Shown here: positions 52,201-60,919 of the stretch, piece after piece | Numbering within the stretch: position 1 is the first letter of the stretch | How the letters are laid out: each line of letters opens with the position of its first letter | DNA from: Caulobacter vibrioides | GTDB lineage: Bacteria; Pseudomonadota; Alphaproteobacteria; Caulobacterales; Caulobacteraceae | Direction: 5' to 3' | DNA: 64,000 bases | Assembly (NCBI RefSeq): GCF_002858865.1 | Contig: NZ_PJRR01000025.1 | Location: 62,001-126,000, forward strand | Program-made: the position numbers and the translations under genes | The notes under the pieces: model-generated | Told to the model about the DNA's origin: nothing | The model's input: the letters and a program-made list of their open reading frames with translations, nothing else | The model's database searches: none

Positions 52201-53787
52201 CTACCCCAGCTTCACCACCCCATCGACCCGCCGCACCACGCCCAGCGGGTTCTGCGTCTTCAGCTCCGCCGGCAGCAGCGCTTCGGGCAGGTTCTGGTAG
52301 CTGACCGGACGCAGGAAGCGCGCAATGGCCAGCGTGCCGACCGAGGTCGTGCGGCCGTCGCTGGTCGAGGGGAACGGGCCGCCGTGGACCATGGCGGGGG
52401 CCACCTCGACGCCGGTGCCGAAACCGTTGACCAGGATGCGGCCGGCCTTCAGCTCCAGCGCGGGCAGCAGGGCGCCGGCGACGCCGTGGTCGGCTTCGTC
52501 CATGTGGATGGCGATGGTCAGCTGGCCCTCGAGCGCGGCGATGACGGCCTCGAGCTCGGCCTGACCCGCGCAGCGCACCACCAGCGAGGCCGCGCCGAAC
52601 ACTTCCTCGTGCAGGTGCGGGTTGGCCAGGAAGTCGGCGGCCGTGACGCTGAACAGGGCCGCGCGGCCGGTGTGGCTGCCGTCGGGACCGGGGACGCCGC
52701 GCGCCACGGTCGTGACCTCGGCGGCGTCGGTCAGGGCCGCGACGCCGTGGGCGAAGGCCTGGCAGATGCCCGGCGTCAGCATCACCGAGGCCGGGGCGAC
52801 CTCGACGGCCTTGCCGGCGGCCTCGACGAAGGCGTCCAACTCGGGACCGTCGATGGCCAGGATCAGGCCGGGATTGGTGCAGAACTGGCCGGCCCCCAGC
52901 GTCAGGGCGGCCACGAAGTCTGGGGCGATCTTGTCGGCCCGCGCCTTCAGGGCGGCGGGCAGCAGGATCACCGGATTGATGCTGCTCATCTCGGCGTAGA
53001 ACGGGATCGGCTCGGGGCGGCCCTGGGCGATGGCCATCAAAGCCAGGCCCCCGCGGCGCGAGCCGGTGAAGCCGGCGGCCTTGATCCTCGCGTCGGCGAC
53101 CAGGGCCTGGCCGACCTCATAGCCGCTGTCATGGATCAGCGCGAACACGCCCGGGGGCAGGCCGCAGGCGGCGACGGCGGCCTGGATGGCGCGGCCGACC
53201 AGCTCCGAGGCGCCGGGGTGGGCCGGGTGCGCCTTGACGATCACCGGGCAGCCGGCCGCCAGGGCCGAAGCGGTGTCGCCGCCGGCCACCGAGAAGGCCA
53301 GCGGGAAGTTCGATGCCCCGAACACGGCCACAGGGCCCAGCGGTACGTTGCGCAGGCGCAGGTCCGGACGCGGCAGGGGCTTGCGGTCCGGCATGGCCGG
53401 GTCGATGCGAGCCTCCAGGAAGCCGCCGTCGCGCAGCACGCCGGCGAACAGGCGCAGCTGGCCCACCGTGCGGCCGCGCTCGCCTTCCAGGCGCGGGCGC
53501 GGCAGGCCGGTCTCGGCCATGGTGCGGACGATCAGATCATCGCCGATGGCCTCGATGTGCTCGGCGATCGACTCCAGGAACTGGGCGCGGGTCTCGTAGG
53601 GCAGGGACCGGTAGGGCCCAAACGCTTCGGCCGCCAGGGCGCAGGCGGCCTCGACATCAGCCGTGGTCGCGCCGCCGAACGCCGGCTCCAGGGTCTCGCC
53701 CGTGGCCGGATTGACGCCCTTGATCTCGCCGTGGGTCCCCAAGCGGCGCTCGCCGCCGATCAGAAGCTCGCCCGTCAGATGCGCCAT
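52201..53787 (-). CDS. 2,5-dioxovalerate (alpha-ketoglutarate semialdehyde) dehydrogenase
   Basis: 528 aa. Aldehyde dehydrogenase superfamily: cofactor region [18 protein letters not shown], catalytic Glu in [16 protein letters not shown], catalytic Cys in [13 protein letters not shown], and C-terminal [20 protein letters not shown] with [14 protein letters not shown], which mark the dioxovalerate branch. It oxidises the last intermediate of the non-phosphorylating xylose/arabinose or hexuronate routes to 2-oxoglutarate. A LacI-type operator lies 36 bases upstream of the start, consistent with induction by xylose. It may be the XylA isoenzyme of the xylose pathway or a paralogue. Confidence 0.9.
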   Translation of the reverse strand: MAHLTGELLIGGERRLGTHGEIKGVNPATGETLEPAFGGATTADVEAACALAAEAFGPYRSLPYETRAQFLESIAEHIEAIGDDLIVRTMAETGLPRPRLEGERGRTVGQLRLFAGVLRDGGFLEARIDPAMPDRKPLPRPDLRLRNVPLGPVAVFGASNFPLAFSVAGGDTASALAAGCPVIVKAHPAHPGASELVGRAIQAAVAACGLPPGVFALIHDSGYEVGQALVADARIKAAGFTGSRRGGLALMAIAQGRPEPIPFYAEMSSINPVILLPAALKARADKIAPDFVAALTLGAGQFCTNPGLILAIDGPELDAFVEAAGKAVEVAPASVMLTPGICQAFAHGVAALTDAAEVTTVARGVPGPDGSHTGRAALFSVTAADFLANPHLHEEVFGAASLVVRCAGQAELEAVIAALEGQLTIAIHMDEADHGVAGALLPALELKAGRILVNGFGTGVEVAPAMVHGGPFPSTSDGRTTSVGTLAIARFLRPVSYQNLPEALLPAELKTQNPLGVVRRVDGVVKLG

Positions 53788-53822
53788 GGTCGTCCTGCTG
53801 GTTATGGTGTGGAGCCGCTATA

Positions 53823-53836
53823 TGGGAGCGCTAACA
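53823..53836. promoter_or_regulatory. LacI-family operator upstream of dioxovalerate dehydrogenase
   Basis: On the minus strand the site reads TGTTAGCGCTCCCA, a palindrome around AGCGCT with a single mismatch pair. It is similar to GGTAGCGCTACC at 36250 and lies 36 bases before the start codon, a position suited to repression. Confidence 0.6.
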
Positions 53837-54050
53837 TGACATGTCCATGCGCGCCGGCGCGAGGATAGCCGATCGGGCGCCCCCAGCAGGCCGGTTTTTG
53901 CGGCGCGCTTGCCCGTCAGGGGCCTCGACTATGGGGATCGGCGGGCCTGAACGCTCTGAATAAGCCAGGCGAAGTCTCGCGAAATCAGCGGCTTGTCACT
54001 TTTACGCGCCCGCCAATCATCCGCGCCCGCTGGCGCCGTATCTTTGTGTC

Positions 54051-54458
54051 ATGGCCGGAAGAAGCGACGAGGTCCGGGACTGGAGCGCGACGCTGCAGAC
54101 CCGCCTCCAGGCGAAGATGGATGCGCTCATCGCCGCCTTCGAAGTCTCCACCGACCCTGCCGAACGGGCCCAGATCGAGAAGGACGCCCGCGCCTGCGGC
54201 GTCTTCGCACGATCGGTCAAGGCGGTGGCGACGATGGTCCCTGAGCCCAAAGCCAAACCCGCCGCCGACGAGGCGGCCGATGACGACGAGGCTTCCATGC
54301 ATGACGGCATACCGGACGACCCCGAAGAACTTCAGGCCGCTCTTGTCGCCCGCTTCACTCGCTTCGCTGAGCTCCTCGAACTCAAGCGTCGAGATGATGA
54401 GGGCGCTGGCGACGGCGGTGGCGACCTTGACCCCCGAGGATCAACAACGCCTACTTAG
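54051..54458 (+). CDS. Small terminase-like protein, candidate GTA g1
   Basis: 135 aa, mostly alpha-helical with a charged central linker (MVPEPKAKPAADEAADDDEA). N-terminal helices (WSATLQTRLQAKMDALIAAF, ERAQIEKDARACGVFARSVK) and the C-terminal ELQAALVARFTRFAELLELK segment resemble the first gene of alphaproteobacterial GTA clusters, which encodes the small terminase in Rhodobacter. It overlaps the large terminase gene by 65 bases in another frame. Identification rests mainly on position, size and helical content. Confidence 0.6.
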   Translation: MAGRSDEVRDWSATLQTRLQAKMDALIAAFEVSTDPAERAQIEKDARACGVFARSVKAVATMVPEPKAKPAADEAADDDEASMHDGIPDDPEELQAALVARFTRFAELLELKRRDDEGAGDGGGDLDPRGSTTPT

Positions 54459-55641
54459 CGCGGCCCTGGCCGAGCCGCTGATCCATCAGCTCGCCTCGCC
54501 GTTCAGCCCGTGGTCCACCTGGCTGATGCTGGGCGGGCGCGGCGCGGGCAAGACCTTCGCCGGGGCGCGCTGGATCACTTGGAACGCCATGGCCTATCCG
54601 AGCCAGGCGCTGATCGGTCCCACCCTGCACGACGTCCGCGAGGTGATGATCGAGGGGCCTTCTGGCCTCAAGGCCATGGGCGGACCGGCGTACCGCCCCC
54701 GCTGGGAAGCCTCGCGTCGGCGCCTGGTCTGGCCCAACGGCGCAACTGCCTACGCCTTTTCGGCGGAAGACCCGGAGTCGCTGCGCGGGCCGCAGTTCCA
54801 CGCCGCCTGGGCCGACGAGTTCTGCGCCTGGCCGAAACCCGCCGAGACCCTGGCCATGCTGCGCTTCGGGCTTCGGTTAGGCGAGGACCCGCGCCTTGTC
54901 GTCACCACCACGCCCAAGCCGCATCGGGCGCTCAAGACCCTGATGGCCGAGCCCGGCGTGGCCCTGACCCGCGCCGGCACCCAAGCCAACGCCGGCAACC
55001 TGGCGCCCGCCTTCCTGCGGACGCTGGCGAGCCTCTACGGCGGCACGCGTCTGGCGGCTCAGGAGCTGGACGGCGTCGTCGTCGAGACCGACGGTGGCCT
55101 CTTCCGCGCCGAGGACCTGGCGAGGTGCCGCGCCGCGCGGCCCGCGCGCCTGGACCGCGTGGTCGTGGCCGTCGACCCGCCCGCCACCGCCACGGGCGAC
55201 GCCTGCGGCATCGTGGTGGTCGGCCGCCGCGACGACCGCGCCTTCGTCCTGGCCGACGAGACCGCGCGGGGATTGTCTCCCGCCGGCTGGGCGGGGCGGG
55301 CGGTGGCGGCCGCGCGGGCTTGGACCGCCGACGCCCTCGTGGCCGAGGCCAACCAGGGCGGCGACATGGTCCGCTCGGTGCTGGCCCAGGCCGATCCGCC
55401 GTGCCGCGTGAAACTGGTCCGCGCCAGCATCGGCAAACGCGCGCGGGCCGAGCCGGTGGCGGCCTTGTACGAGCAAGGCCGGGTCCTGCACTGCGGCGCG
55501 TTCGTGGCGCTGGAGGAGGAGTTGATGGCCCTGGGCTCGGGCGACCTGGAACACAGCCCCGACCGCGCGGATGCGCTCGTCTGGGCGGTGAGCGAGTTGA
55601 TGCTGGGCGAGGTGAGGCGGCCGCGGCTTAGGGCGCTGTGA
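54394..55641 (+). CDS. GTA large terminase (g2)
   Basis: 415 aa from the ATG at 54394 (a second ATG follows directly). Walker A GGRGAGKT at residues 47-54, Walker B FHAAWADEFCAW, the coupling motif VVTTTPKPH, and a C-terminal RNase H-like nuclease domain with acidic residues in VVAVDPPATATGDACGIV and VAEANQGGDM. It packages host DNA headfuls of about 8-10 kb in known GTAs. Match to the DNA-packaging protein of the Rhodobacter GTA is clear from the ATPase motifs and gene order. Confidence 0.92.
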   Translation: MMRALATAVATLTPEDQQRLLSAALAEPLIHQLASPFSPWSTWLMLGGRGAGKTFAGARWITWNAMAYPSQALIGPTLHDVREVMIEGPSGLKAMGGPAYRPRWEASRRRLVWPNGATAYAFSAEDPESLRGPQFHAAWADEFCAWPKPAETLAMLRFGLRLGEDPRLVVTTTPKPHRALKTLMAEPGVALTRAGTQANAGNLAPAFLRTLASLYGGTRLAAQELDGVVVETDGGLFRAEDLARCRAARPARLDRVVVAVDPPATATGDACGIVVVGRRDDRAFVLADETARGLSPAGWAGRAVAAARAWTADALVAEANQGGDMVRSVLAQADPPCRVKLVRASIGKRARAEPVAALYEQGRVLHCGAFVALEEELMALGSGDLEHSPDRADALVWAVSELMLGEVRRPRLRAL

Positions 55642-55658
55642 GGGCTCAAGTGATCAAG

Positions 55659-55822
55659 ATCCTCCCTCTCTGGGGGAGGATTGAGGTTCGCGTTGTTCCA
55701 AATCCTCCCCCCAGCGGGGGAGGTGGTCCGAAGGACCGGAGGGGGAAGTTCTCCTGGCCCGGCCTCTTCCCCCTCCGTCGCCCCTACGGGCCGACACCTC
55801 CCCCGCTGGGGGGAGGATTTTA
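55659..55822. repeat. Palindromic repeat, family A, with extra half-unit, in the GTA cluster
   Basis: A half-unit (CCTCCCTCTCTGGGGGAGG, 55661-55680) is followed by a full unit at 55703-55822 (AATCCTCCCCCCAGCGGGGG mirrored by CCGCTGGGGGGAGGATTT). It separates terminase from the portal gene and contains the stop codon of the DUF559 gene on the minus strand. Confidence 0.85.
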
Positions 55823-56206
55823 TTTCCACGGACGCGCGGCCTCTAGGATAGTCGCCAACGTATCGTCCACGGACCGCAAGACTTCGCTCGCCGGAATCCG
55901 CAGCGTACGGACGCCGCCTTCGGCCAGTCGCGTGTCGCGGATCTCGTCCTGCTCAGGACGATCCGCCGTCGCGTGGGACCAGCCGTCGATTTCGACCGCC
56001 AGGTGAGCGGCCGGGCAATAGAAGTCGAGCACATACGGCCCGATCGGATGCTGGCGGCGGAACTTCAGGCCATCGAGGCGTCCGCCTCGGAGGCCGTTCC
56101 ACAACAGCACCTCGGGCAACGACATCTGGCGTCGCAGTGTCCTTGCCTGGGCGATGCAAGGTTTCTCGGGTCGTTTCACGTCCCCCTCCGTCGGCTTCGC
56201 CGACAC
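55820..56206 (-). CDS. DUF559 endonuclease-like protein inserted in the GTA cluster
   Basis: 128 aa from a GTG at 56206; a second GTG at 56179 would give 119 aa starting just outside the repeat (KRPEKPCIAQARTLRRQMSL). The DUF559 (very-short-patch-repair-like) nuclease fold is recognisable: LPEVLLWNGLRGGRLDGLKF, RRQHPIGPYVLDFYCPAAHL, AVEIDGWSH with the catalytic acidic residues, and DEIRDTRLAEGGVRTLRIPA. It runs against the direction of the GTA genes, and both ends of the frame lie in family A repeat copies. Cellular role unknown. Confidence 0.85.
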   Translation of the reverse strand: MSAKPTEGDVKRPEKPCIAQARTLRRQMSLPEVLLWNGLRGGRLDGLKFRRQHPIGPYVLDFYCPAAHLAVEIDGWSHATADRPEQDEIRDTRLAEGGVRTLRIPASEVLRSVDDTLATILEAARPWK

Positions 56207-56228
56207 CTCCCCCGCTAGGGGGAGGAGT
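56181..56228. repeat. Family A half-unit downstream of the DUF559 gene start
   Basis: TCCCCCTCCGTCGGCTTCGC followed by CCGACACCTCCCCCGC and TAGGGGGAGGAG. It equals the right arm of the full repeat and faces the copy at 55659, so the DUF559 gene lies between the two. Confidence 0.8.
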
Positions 56229-56302
56229 TGATCTACGCCTTCCCCACCACCCTACATTGTTCCCTCTTCGTTCTCAACTCCATCCCCCCGGAGCGCATCC
56301 TC

Positions 56303-57442
56303 ATGCTCTTCTCCAAACCGCGCCCGCCTGAGGCCAAGGACTCCCGCGCCGCGCGGCTGATCGCGCTGACCACCGGCGGGCGGCCGCAATGGACGCCCAG
56401 GGACTATGGCGCGCTGGCCGCCGAGGGGTTTGCTAAGAACCCGGTGGCCTATCGCTGCGTGCGGATGATCGCCGAGGCTGCGGCCGCCACGCCCTTGGCG
56501 GTGTTTGTCGAGGGCCGGCGGGCCGATGATCATCCGCTGAAACGCCTGCTGGACCGGCCCAATCCCGAACAGGGCGGGCCTGATTTGATGGAGGCGTTCT
56601 TTGGCAACCTGCAGGTGGCCGGCAACGCCTATCTGGAGGCGGCGGGCGAGGGCGCTCCCAGCGAGCTCTACGCCCTGCGCCCCGACCGGATGACCGTGGT
56701 TCCCGGACCGCGCGGCTGGCCGCTGGCCTATGACTATCAGGCCGCCGGGCGCACGGTGCGGATCGGCCGCGACGGCGACGGCTGGCTGCCGGTGCTGCAC
56801 CTGAAGCTGTTCAATCCGACCAACGATCACTACGGCCTCTCGCCGCTGGAGGCGGCCGCCTTCGCGATCGACGTCCACAACGCCTCCAGCGCCTGGAACA
56901 AGGCGCTGTTGGACAATTCGGCCAGGCCCTCCGGCGCGCTGGTCTATTCGAGCAAAGACGCCGGCGACCGCCTGACCGACGAGCAGTTCGACCGGCTGAA
57001 GACCGAGCTGGCCAACGCCCATTCGGGCCAAGCCAACGCCGGGCGGCCGCTACTCCTGGAAGGCGGGCTCGACTGGCGGGCCATGTCGCTGAGCCCAGCC
57101 GAGATGGACTTCACGCAAGGCAAGCACGCCGCCGCCCGCGAGATCGCCCTGGCGTTCGGGGTGCCGCCGCAGCTGCTCGGTATCCCCGGCGACTTGAGTT
57201 ACGCCAACTACCGCGAGGCCAACGCCGCCTTCTGGCGCGGCACGGTGGTCCCGCTGGCCCAGCGCGCGGCGCGGGCCCTGACCGGCTGGCTGGGGGCGAA
57301 GGTCCCCGGTGCGACGATCGCCCCCGACCTCGACGCCGTCCCGGCCCTGTCGGCCGAACGCGACGCCCTGTGGAGCCGGCTGCAGGCGGCGAGCTTCCTC
57401 ACCGACGCCGAGCGGCGGCGGCTGGCGGGGTTGGAGCAGTGA
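56303..57442 (+). CDS. GTA portal protein (g3), HK97 type
   Basis: 379 aa from the ATG at 56303. Phage_portal (PF04860) features: NPVAYRCVRMIAEAAAATPL, LMEAFFGNLQVAGNAYLEAA, HLKLFNPTNDHYGLSPLEAA and REIALAFGVPPQLLGIPGDL. It forms the dodecameric ring at the capsid vertex through which DNA enters and to which the tail binds. Shorter than many HK97 portals, as in other GTAs. Confidence 0.93.
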   Translation: MLFSKPRPPEAKDSRAARLIALTTGGRPQWTPRDYGALAAEGFAKNPVAYRCVRMIAEAAAATPLAVFVEGRRADDHPLKRLLDRPNPEQGGPDLMEAFFGNLQVAGNAYLEAAGEGAPSELYALRPDRMTVVPGPRGWPLAYDYQAAGRTVRIGRDGDGWLPVLHLKLFNPTNDHYGLSPLEAAAFAIDVHNASSAWNKALLDNSARPSGALVYSSKDAGDRLTDEQFDRLKTELANAHSGQANAGRPLLLEGGLDWRAMSLSPAEMDFTQGKHAAAREIALAFGVPPQLLGIPGDLSYANYREANAAFWRGTVVPLAQRAARALTGWLGAKVPGATIAPDLDAVPALSAERDALWSRLQAASFLTDAERRRLAGLEQ

Positions 57443-57547
57443 GCATTTTTCGAGCGAAGTGGTTCCGGTTCGCGTGAAGAAAAATGCGTCAAGACAAAGA
57501 ATTAGAGCTCGCGGGCTGACGAAGTCAGGTCATGAGCTCTAGTCGGC

Positions 57548-57660
57548 CGGCTCCGCTGGCCCCCACCTGACCGCTCCGCGGTCGTCCGCCCCCGGAGGGG
57601 GCGGAAGGAGCCTCCTTCTTCCCCCTCCGGGGGAGGAGCGCGTCAGCGCGGAGGGGGCAA
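57548..57660. repeat. Palindromic repeat, family A variant, between portal and g3.5
   Basis: GGCCCCCACCTGACCGCTCC and GCGGTCGTCCGCCCCC on the left mirror GGAGCGCGTCAGCGCGG and GGGGGC on the right; a CTTCCCCCTCCGGGGGAGG stem lies between. The remaining 80 bases between 57443 and 57547 hold an imperfect inverted repeat around AATTAGAGCTC and GAGCTCTA and no gene. Confidence 0.7.
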
Positions 57661-57676
57661 GTCGCAAGAGGTTTTG

Positions 57677-57928
57677 ATGACTCAACCCACCCGCTGGCGG
57701 CTGGACCGCCAGGTGTCGGCCGCTGTGCTGGTCACCGTGTTCCTGCAGGCCGCCGCCGCCCTGCTGTGGGCCGGCAAGGCCGCCGCGCGGATCGACGAGA
57801 TGCAGCGCCGCCTCGAAGCCCAGGCCCCGGTCGCCGAGCGCTTGGCCCGCCTGGAAGCCCAGGCCGAGGCCGCCCGCCAGAGCCTGATCCGTATCGAGGC
57901 CCATCTGGAGCGCGGCCATGACGGGTGA
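57677..57928 (+). CDS. Small membrane/coiled-coil protein in the GTA cluster (g3.5 position)
   Basis: 83 aa from the ATG at 57677. One hydrophobic segment (QVSAAVLVTVFLQAAAALLW) is followed by an alpha-helical coiled coil (ARIDEMQRRLEAQAPVAERL, RLEAQAEAARQSLIRIEAHL). It overlaps the protease gene by 11 bases, and a small gene in this position is typical of GTA clusters (orfg3.5). Role unknown; a membrane-linked scaffold or holin-like function are guesses. Confidence 0.75.
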   Translation: MTQPTRWRLDRQVSAAVLVTVFLQAAAALLWAGKAAARIDEMQRRLEAQAPVAERLARLEAQAEAARQSLIRIEAHLERGHDG

Positions 57929-58334
57929 CCTGAAGATCGAGGGCTACGCCTCGCTGTTCTGGACCCGCGACCTCAATGACGACGTCACCGCCGCCGGCGC
58001 TTTTGCGCAGAGCCTGGCGGCCGGCGCGCCCGTGACGATGCTGCACCAGCATGACGAGGCCGAGCCGATCGGCGTCTGGGACGAGGTCTTCGAAGACGCC
58101 AAGGGGCTGTTCGTGCGCGGCCGGATTTTGCGGACCACCCCGCGCGGGACCTTGGTCGCCGCCCTGGTCGAGGCCGGGGCGCTGGACGGCCTCTCCATCG
58201 GCTTTCGCCAGGTCAAGGCGCGGCAGGACGGGAGCTTGCGCGTGCTGAAGCGCGTGGAGCTTTGGGAAGTGTCGGTGGTGACGTTTCCGATGCTGCCGGG
58301 CGCGCGGTTAAGCGTCGTTTCCGATCAGCCTTAG
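57918..58334 (+). CDS. GTA prohead protease (g4), HK97/S78 family
   Basis: 138 aa. S78 protease motifs: IEGYASLFWTRDLNDDVTA, catalytic His in VTMLHQHDEAEPIG and catalytic Ser in GALDGLSIGFR. It cleaves the scaffold part of the capsid protein during head maturation. It is shorter than most phage members of the family (about 180-200 aa), as if only the protease core were kept. The 3' end overlaps the convergent VOC gene by 27 bases. Confidence 0.9.
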   Translation: MTGDLKIEGYASLFWTRDLNDDVTAAGAFAQSLAAGAPVTMLHQHDEAEPIGVWDEVFEDAKGLFVRGRILRTTPRGTLVAALVEAGALDGLSIGFRQVKARQDGSLRVLKRVELWEVSVVTFPMLPGARLSVVSDQP

Positions 58335-58670
58335 CAGCGTCCCGTCCGGGTCGATCAGGGCCGCCATGATGATCGGGCCCAGGTCGCGGGGCGGGTGCAG
58401 GCGAGGCCAGCCGAGGGTCGTTTCGGGCAGGCCGGTCGCTTTGCACACCGCGTAGAAGCCGTCGAGGTCGTCCAGCCTCAGGCAGCAGCTGAACGCGCTG
58501 CTGGCCGGATCCAGATCCGGATAAGGGAAGAATTCCAGCGTCAGCGATCCGCGCTCCAGGATCATCCAGCCATCGTCGCGCCAGCCCTGCTCGAACCCCA
58601 GCGCCGCATAGAAGCGGGCGGTGGTCTCAAAGTCGCGGGACGGCAGGTTGGGTGTGGCGTGGTCGGTCAT
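58308..58670 (-). CDS. VOC/glyoxalase family protein (bleomycin resistance-like) inside the GTA cluster
   Basis: 120 aa from the ATG at 58670. The vicinal-oxygen-chelate fold is recognisable: NLPSRDFETTARFYAALGFE, GWMILERGSLTLEFFPYPDL, CCLRLDDLDGFYAVCKATG and MAALIDPDGTLLRLI. This branch (bleomycin-binding type, with E and L positions near the C-terminus) often sequesters drugs. It runs opposite to the GTA genes and overlaps the protease gene, so it is unlikely to be part of the particle. A family D repeat adjoins. Confidence 0.88.
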   Translation of the reverse strand: MTDHATPNLPSRDFETTARFYAALGFEQGWRDDGWMILERGSLTLEFFPYPDLDPASSAFSCCLRLDDLDGFYAVCKATGLPETTLGWPRLHPPRDLGPIIMAALIDPDGTLLRLIGNDA

Positions 58671-58707
58671 TTCGCCAGCTTCGCCCGGATGGGCGGCCAA
58701 GCCAAGT

Positions 58708-58852
58708 TTCCTTCTCCCCTTGCGGGCGAAGGTGGCCGCGTCAGCGGCCGGATGAGGGGTCTCCCGGCGCCGCCGGCGCGCGCCCTCATCCTCCCACCGG
58801 CCATGCGGCCGACGGGTCCCTCCTTCTCCCGCAAGGGGAGAAGGGTCATCCT
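58708..58852. repeat. Palindromic repeat, family D, upstream of the capsid gene
   Basis: CCTTCTCCCCTTGCGGGCGA and GGATGAGGGGTCTCCCGGCG on the left mirror GCCCTCATCCTCCCACCGG and CTCCCGCAAGGGGAGAAGG on the right. Related to the copy at 29884. It fills the space in front of the capsid gene's start. Confidence 0.8.
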
Positions 58853-58866
58853 CTTCGGAGAACTCC

Positions 58867-60087
58867 ATGAAAGAGACCAAACACGCCCCGGCCTCGCCGG
58901 GCGCGATGATGCATGAGGTGCTGGCCGCGTTCGAGGCCTTCAAGGCCGCCAACGATCAGCGCCTGGCCGCCATCGAAACCAAGCGGGCCGACGTGCTGCT
59001 GGAGGAGAAGGTCAGCCGCATCGACGAGGCCGTTTCGCGGGCTCAGGACCGCCTGGACCGCATGCTGAGCGACGCCCGCAGGCCTTCCCTGGGCGGCGAG
59101 GCGCCGGTGGCGCATGTGGACGAGCGCAAGGCCGCCTTCGACCGCTATGTGAAGACCGGCGAGACGGCCGCCGCTCTGCTGGAAGCCAAGGGTCTGTCGG
59201 CGGGCGTGGCCACGGCCGGCGGCTATGTCGCCCCGCCGGAGCTGGAGCGGCTGATCCTGCGTCGCCTTGCGGCCACCAGCCCCATGCGAGAAATTTGCCA
59301 GGTGCGCACCATCGGCGCGGGGACCTTCCGCAAGCCGGTGTCGCCCACGGGTCTGGCCGCCGCCTGGGTGGCCGAGACCGCCGCGCGGCCCGAGACCACG
59401 GCGCCCACGCTCGACGTCATCGACTTCCCGGCCGGCGAGCTCTACGCCAGCCCGGCCGCCACCCAGGCCCTGCTGGACGACGCCTATGTCAGCATCGACG
59501 AGTGGCTGGCCGAAGAGGTGCAGGACGCCTTCGCCGCCCAGGAGACCACGGCCTTTGTCACCGGCGACGGGGTCAACAAGCCCAAGGGCCTCTTGGCCTA
59601 CACCGCCGCGCCGGACGCGTCGTACACCTGGGGCCAGGTCGGCTATCTGGCCACGGGCGTCGCCGGCGGCTGGACCGCCAGCAATCCGACCGACAGGCTG
59701 ATCGACCTGATCTACGCGACCAGGACCCAGTACCGCCAGAACGGCCGCTTCGTGATGAACCGCCGCACGGTCAGCGCCGTGCGCAAGTTCAAGGACGCCC
59801 AAGGCAACTACATCTGGAACGCGGCGCTGCAGCCGGGGCAGTCGGCCAGCTTGCTGGGCTTCCCGGTCACCGAGATCGAGGCCATGCCCGATGTGGCCGC
59901 CAACAGCCTGTCGGTGGCGTTCGGCGACTTCGAAAAGGGCTATCTGATCGTCGACCGCGCCGGGGTGCGGGTGCTGCGCGACCCCTATTCGGCCAAGCCG
60001 CACTTGCTGTTCTACACCACCAAGCGCGTCGGCGGCGGCGTGCAGAACTTCGATGCGGTGAAGCTGCTGAAGTTCGCGGCGTCGTAA
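58867..60087 (+). CDS. GTA major capsid protein (g5), HK97 fold
   Basis: 406 aa. The first about 100 residues are a coiled-coil delta/scaffold domain (MHEVLAAFEAFKAANDQRLA, LEEKVSRIDEAVSRAQDRLD) removed by the prohead protease. The mature HK97 shell follows: VATAGGYVAPPELERLILRR, GTFRKPVSPTGLAAAWVAET, DEWLAEEVQDAFAAQETTAF, VMNRRTVSAVRKFKDAQGNY and LLGFPVTEIEAMPDVAAN. It forms the small GTA head. Confidence 0.95.
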   Translation: MKETKHAPASPGAMMHEVLAAFEAFKAANDQRLAAIETKRADVLLEEKVSRIDEAVSRAQDRLDRMLSDARRPSLGGEAPVAHVDERKAAFDRYVKTGETAAALLEAKGLSAGVATAGGYVAPPELERLILRRLAATSPMREICQVRTIGAGTFRKPVSPTGLAAAWVAETAARPETTAPTLDVIDFPAGELYASPAATQALLDDAYVSIDEWLAEEVQDAFAAQETTAFVTGDGVNKPKGLLAYTAAPDASYTWGQVGYLATGVAGGWTASNPTDRLIDLIYATRTQYRQNGRFVMNRRTVSAVRKFKDAQGNYIWNAALQPGQSASLLGFPVTEIEAMPDVAANSLSVAFGDFEKGYLIVDRAGVRVLRDPYSAKPHLLFYTTKRVGGGVQNFDAVKLLKFAAS

Positions 60088-60090
60088 TCC

Positions 60091-60212
60091 AATCCTCCCC
60101 CTGACGGGGGAGGTGTCCGCGAAGCGGACGGAGGGGGAAGGCTGGCGCGCCTGTCTCTTCCCCCTCCGTCGTCCCTGCGGGCCGACACCTCCCCCGCTTG
60201 GGGGAGGATTTT
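60091..60212. repeat. Palindromic repeat, family A, between g5 and g6
   Basis: AATCCTCCCCCTGACGGGGG on the left and CCGCTTGGGGGAGGATTTT on the right, inner arms GGAGGGGGAAG and CTTCCCCCTCC. Confidence 0.85.
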
Positions 60213-60227
60213 CAAGGACATCCCCCC

Positions 60228-60509
60228 ATGCCCCAAGCCCTCACCCTGGCCGAGGCCAGGGCGTTTCTGCGCGTGTCCGACGCTTCGGAAGACGCGCTGC
60301 TGACCCTGCTGATCGACGCGGCCGAGGCGCGTGTCGGGGCCGTCGCCGGCGTCGCCCTGACCGCGACGAGCCCCGCGCCGCTGCGCCTCTCGGTGCTGAT
60401 CCTGGCCGCCCACGCCTACGAGCATCGCTCGTCTTTGGGAGACACCGGCGAGCCGTCGCTGGCCCTCGTCGAGCCGTGGCTGACCCCCTACCGAAAGGCG
60501 CGGCTGTGA
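60228..60509 (+). CDS. GTA head-tail connector (g6)
   Basis: 93 aa from the ATG at 60228. All-helical head-tail connector family (gp6-like): TLAEARAFLRVSDASEDALL, LLIDAAEARVGAVAGVALTA and LSVLILAAHAYEHRSSLGDT. It sits between portal and tail in the assembled particle. Its stop codon overlaps the GTG start of the next gene (GTGA). Confidence 0.88.
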   Translation: MPQALTLAEARAFLRVSDASEDALLTLLIDAAEARVGAVAGVALTATSPAPLRLSVLILAAHAYEHRSSLGDTGEPSLALVEPWLTPYRKARL

Positions 60510-60904
60510 GCGACAAGCCCCTGATCGACGCCCTGGTCGCGACGCTGAAGGCCGCGCCCGCCGTCACCGCCATCGCCGGCCAGCGGGTGTATGGCGCCGG
60601 CCCCCGCCTGCCGACCTATCCTTGTGTCGTCGTCACCCGCGCCGAGGGCCGGGCGGTCGGCGGCGTCGGCGGGGAGGGGATCGAGCACCTGCTGACCCTG
60701 ACCTGCGCCAGCCGTTTCGGCGGCCCCGAAGAGGCCCGCGCCCTGGTCGCCGCCGTCCGCGCCGCTCTGCACGACGCCCGGCCCAGCCTTGTCGGCCGGC
60801 GCCTGGTGAACCTGCGCGTGCCCTATGCCGACGTCTTCGCCGGCGCCGATCGCGAAACCACCCTCGGGATCGTCCGCGTGCGGGCGGTGACCGAGACCCT
60901 TTAG
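60506..60904 (+). CDS. GTA tail terminator, DUF3168 (g8)
   Basis: 132 aa. The GTG at 60506 overlaps the g6 stop codon. DUF3168 signature: LIDALVATLKAAPAVTAIAG, RVYGAGPRLPTYPCVVVTRA, and VRAALHDARPSLVGRRLVNL with DRETTLGIVRVRAVTE at the C-terminus. The family caps the tail tube and joins it to the head. In Rhodobacter the g7 head-closure gene lies between g6 and g8; no counterpart is seen here. Confidence 0.88.
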   Translation: MSDKPLIDALVATLKAAPAVTAIAGQRVYGAGPRLPTYPCVVVTRAEGRAVGGVGGEGIEHLLTLTCASRFGGPEEARALVAAVRAALHDARPSLVGRRLVNLRVPYADVFAGADRETTLGIVRVRAVTETL

Positions 60905-60919
60905 AACAAGGAGCCTCCC

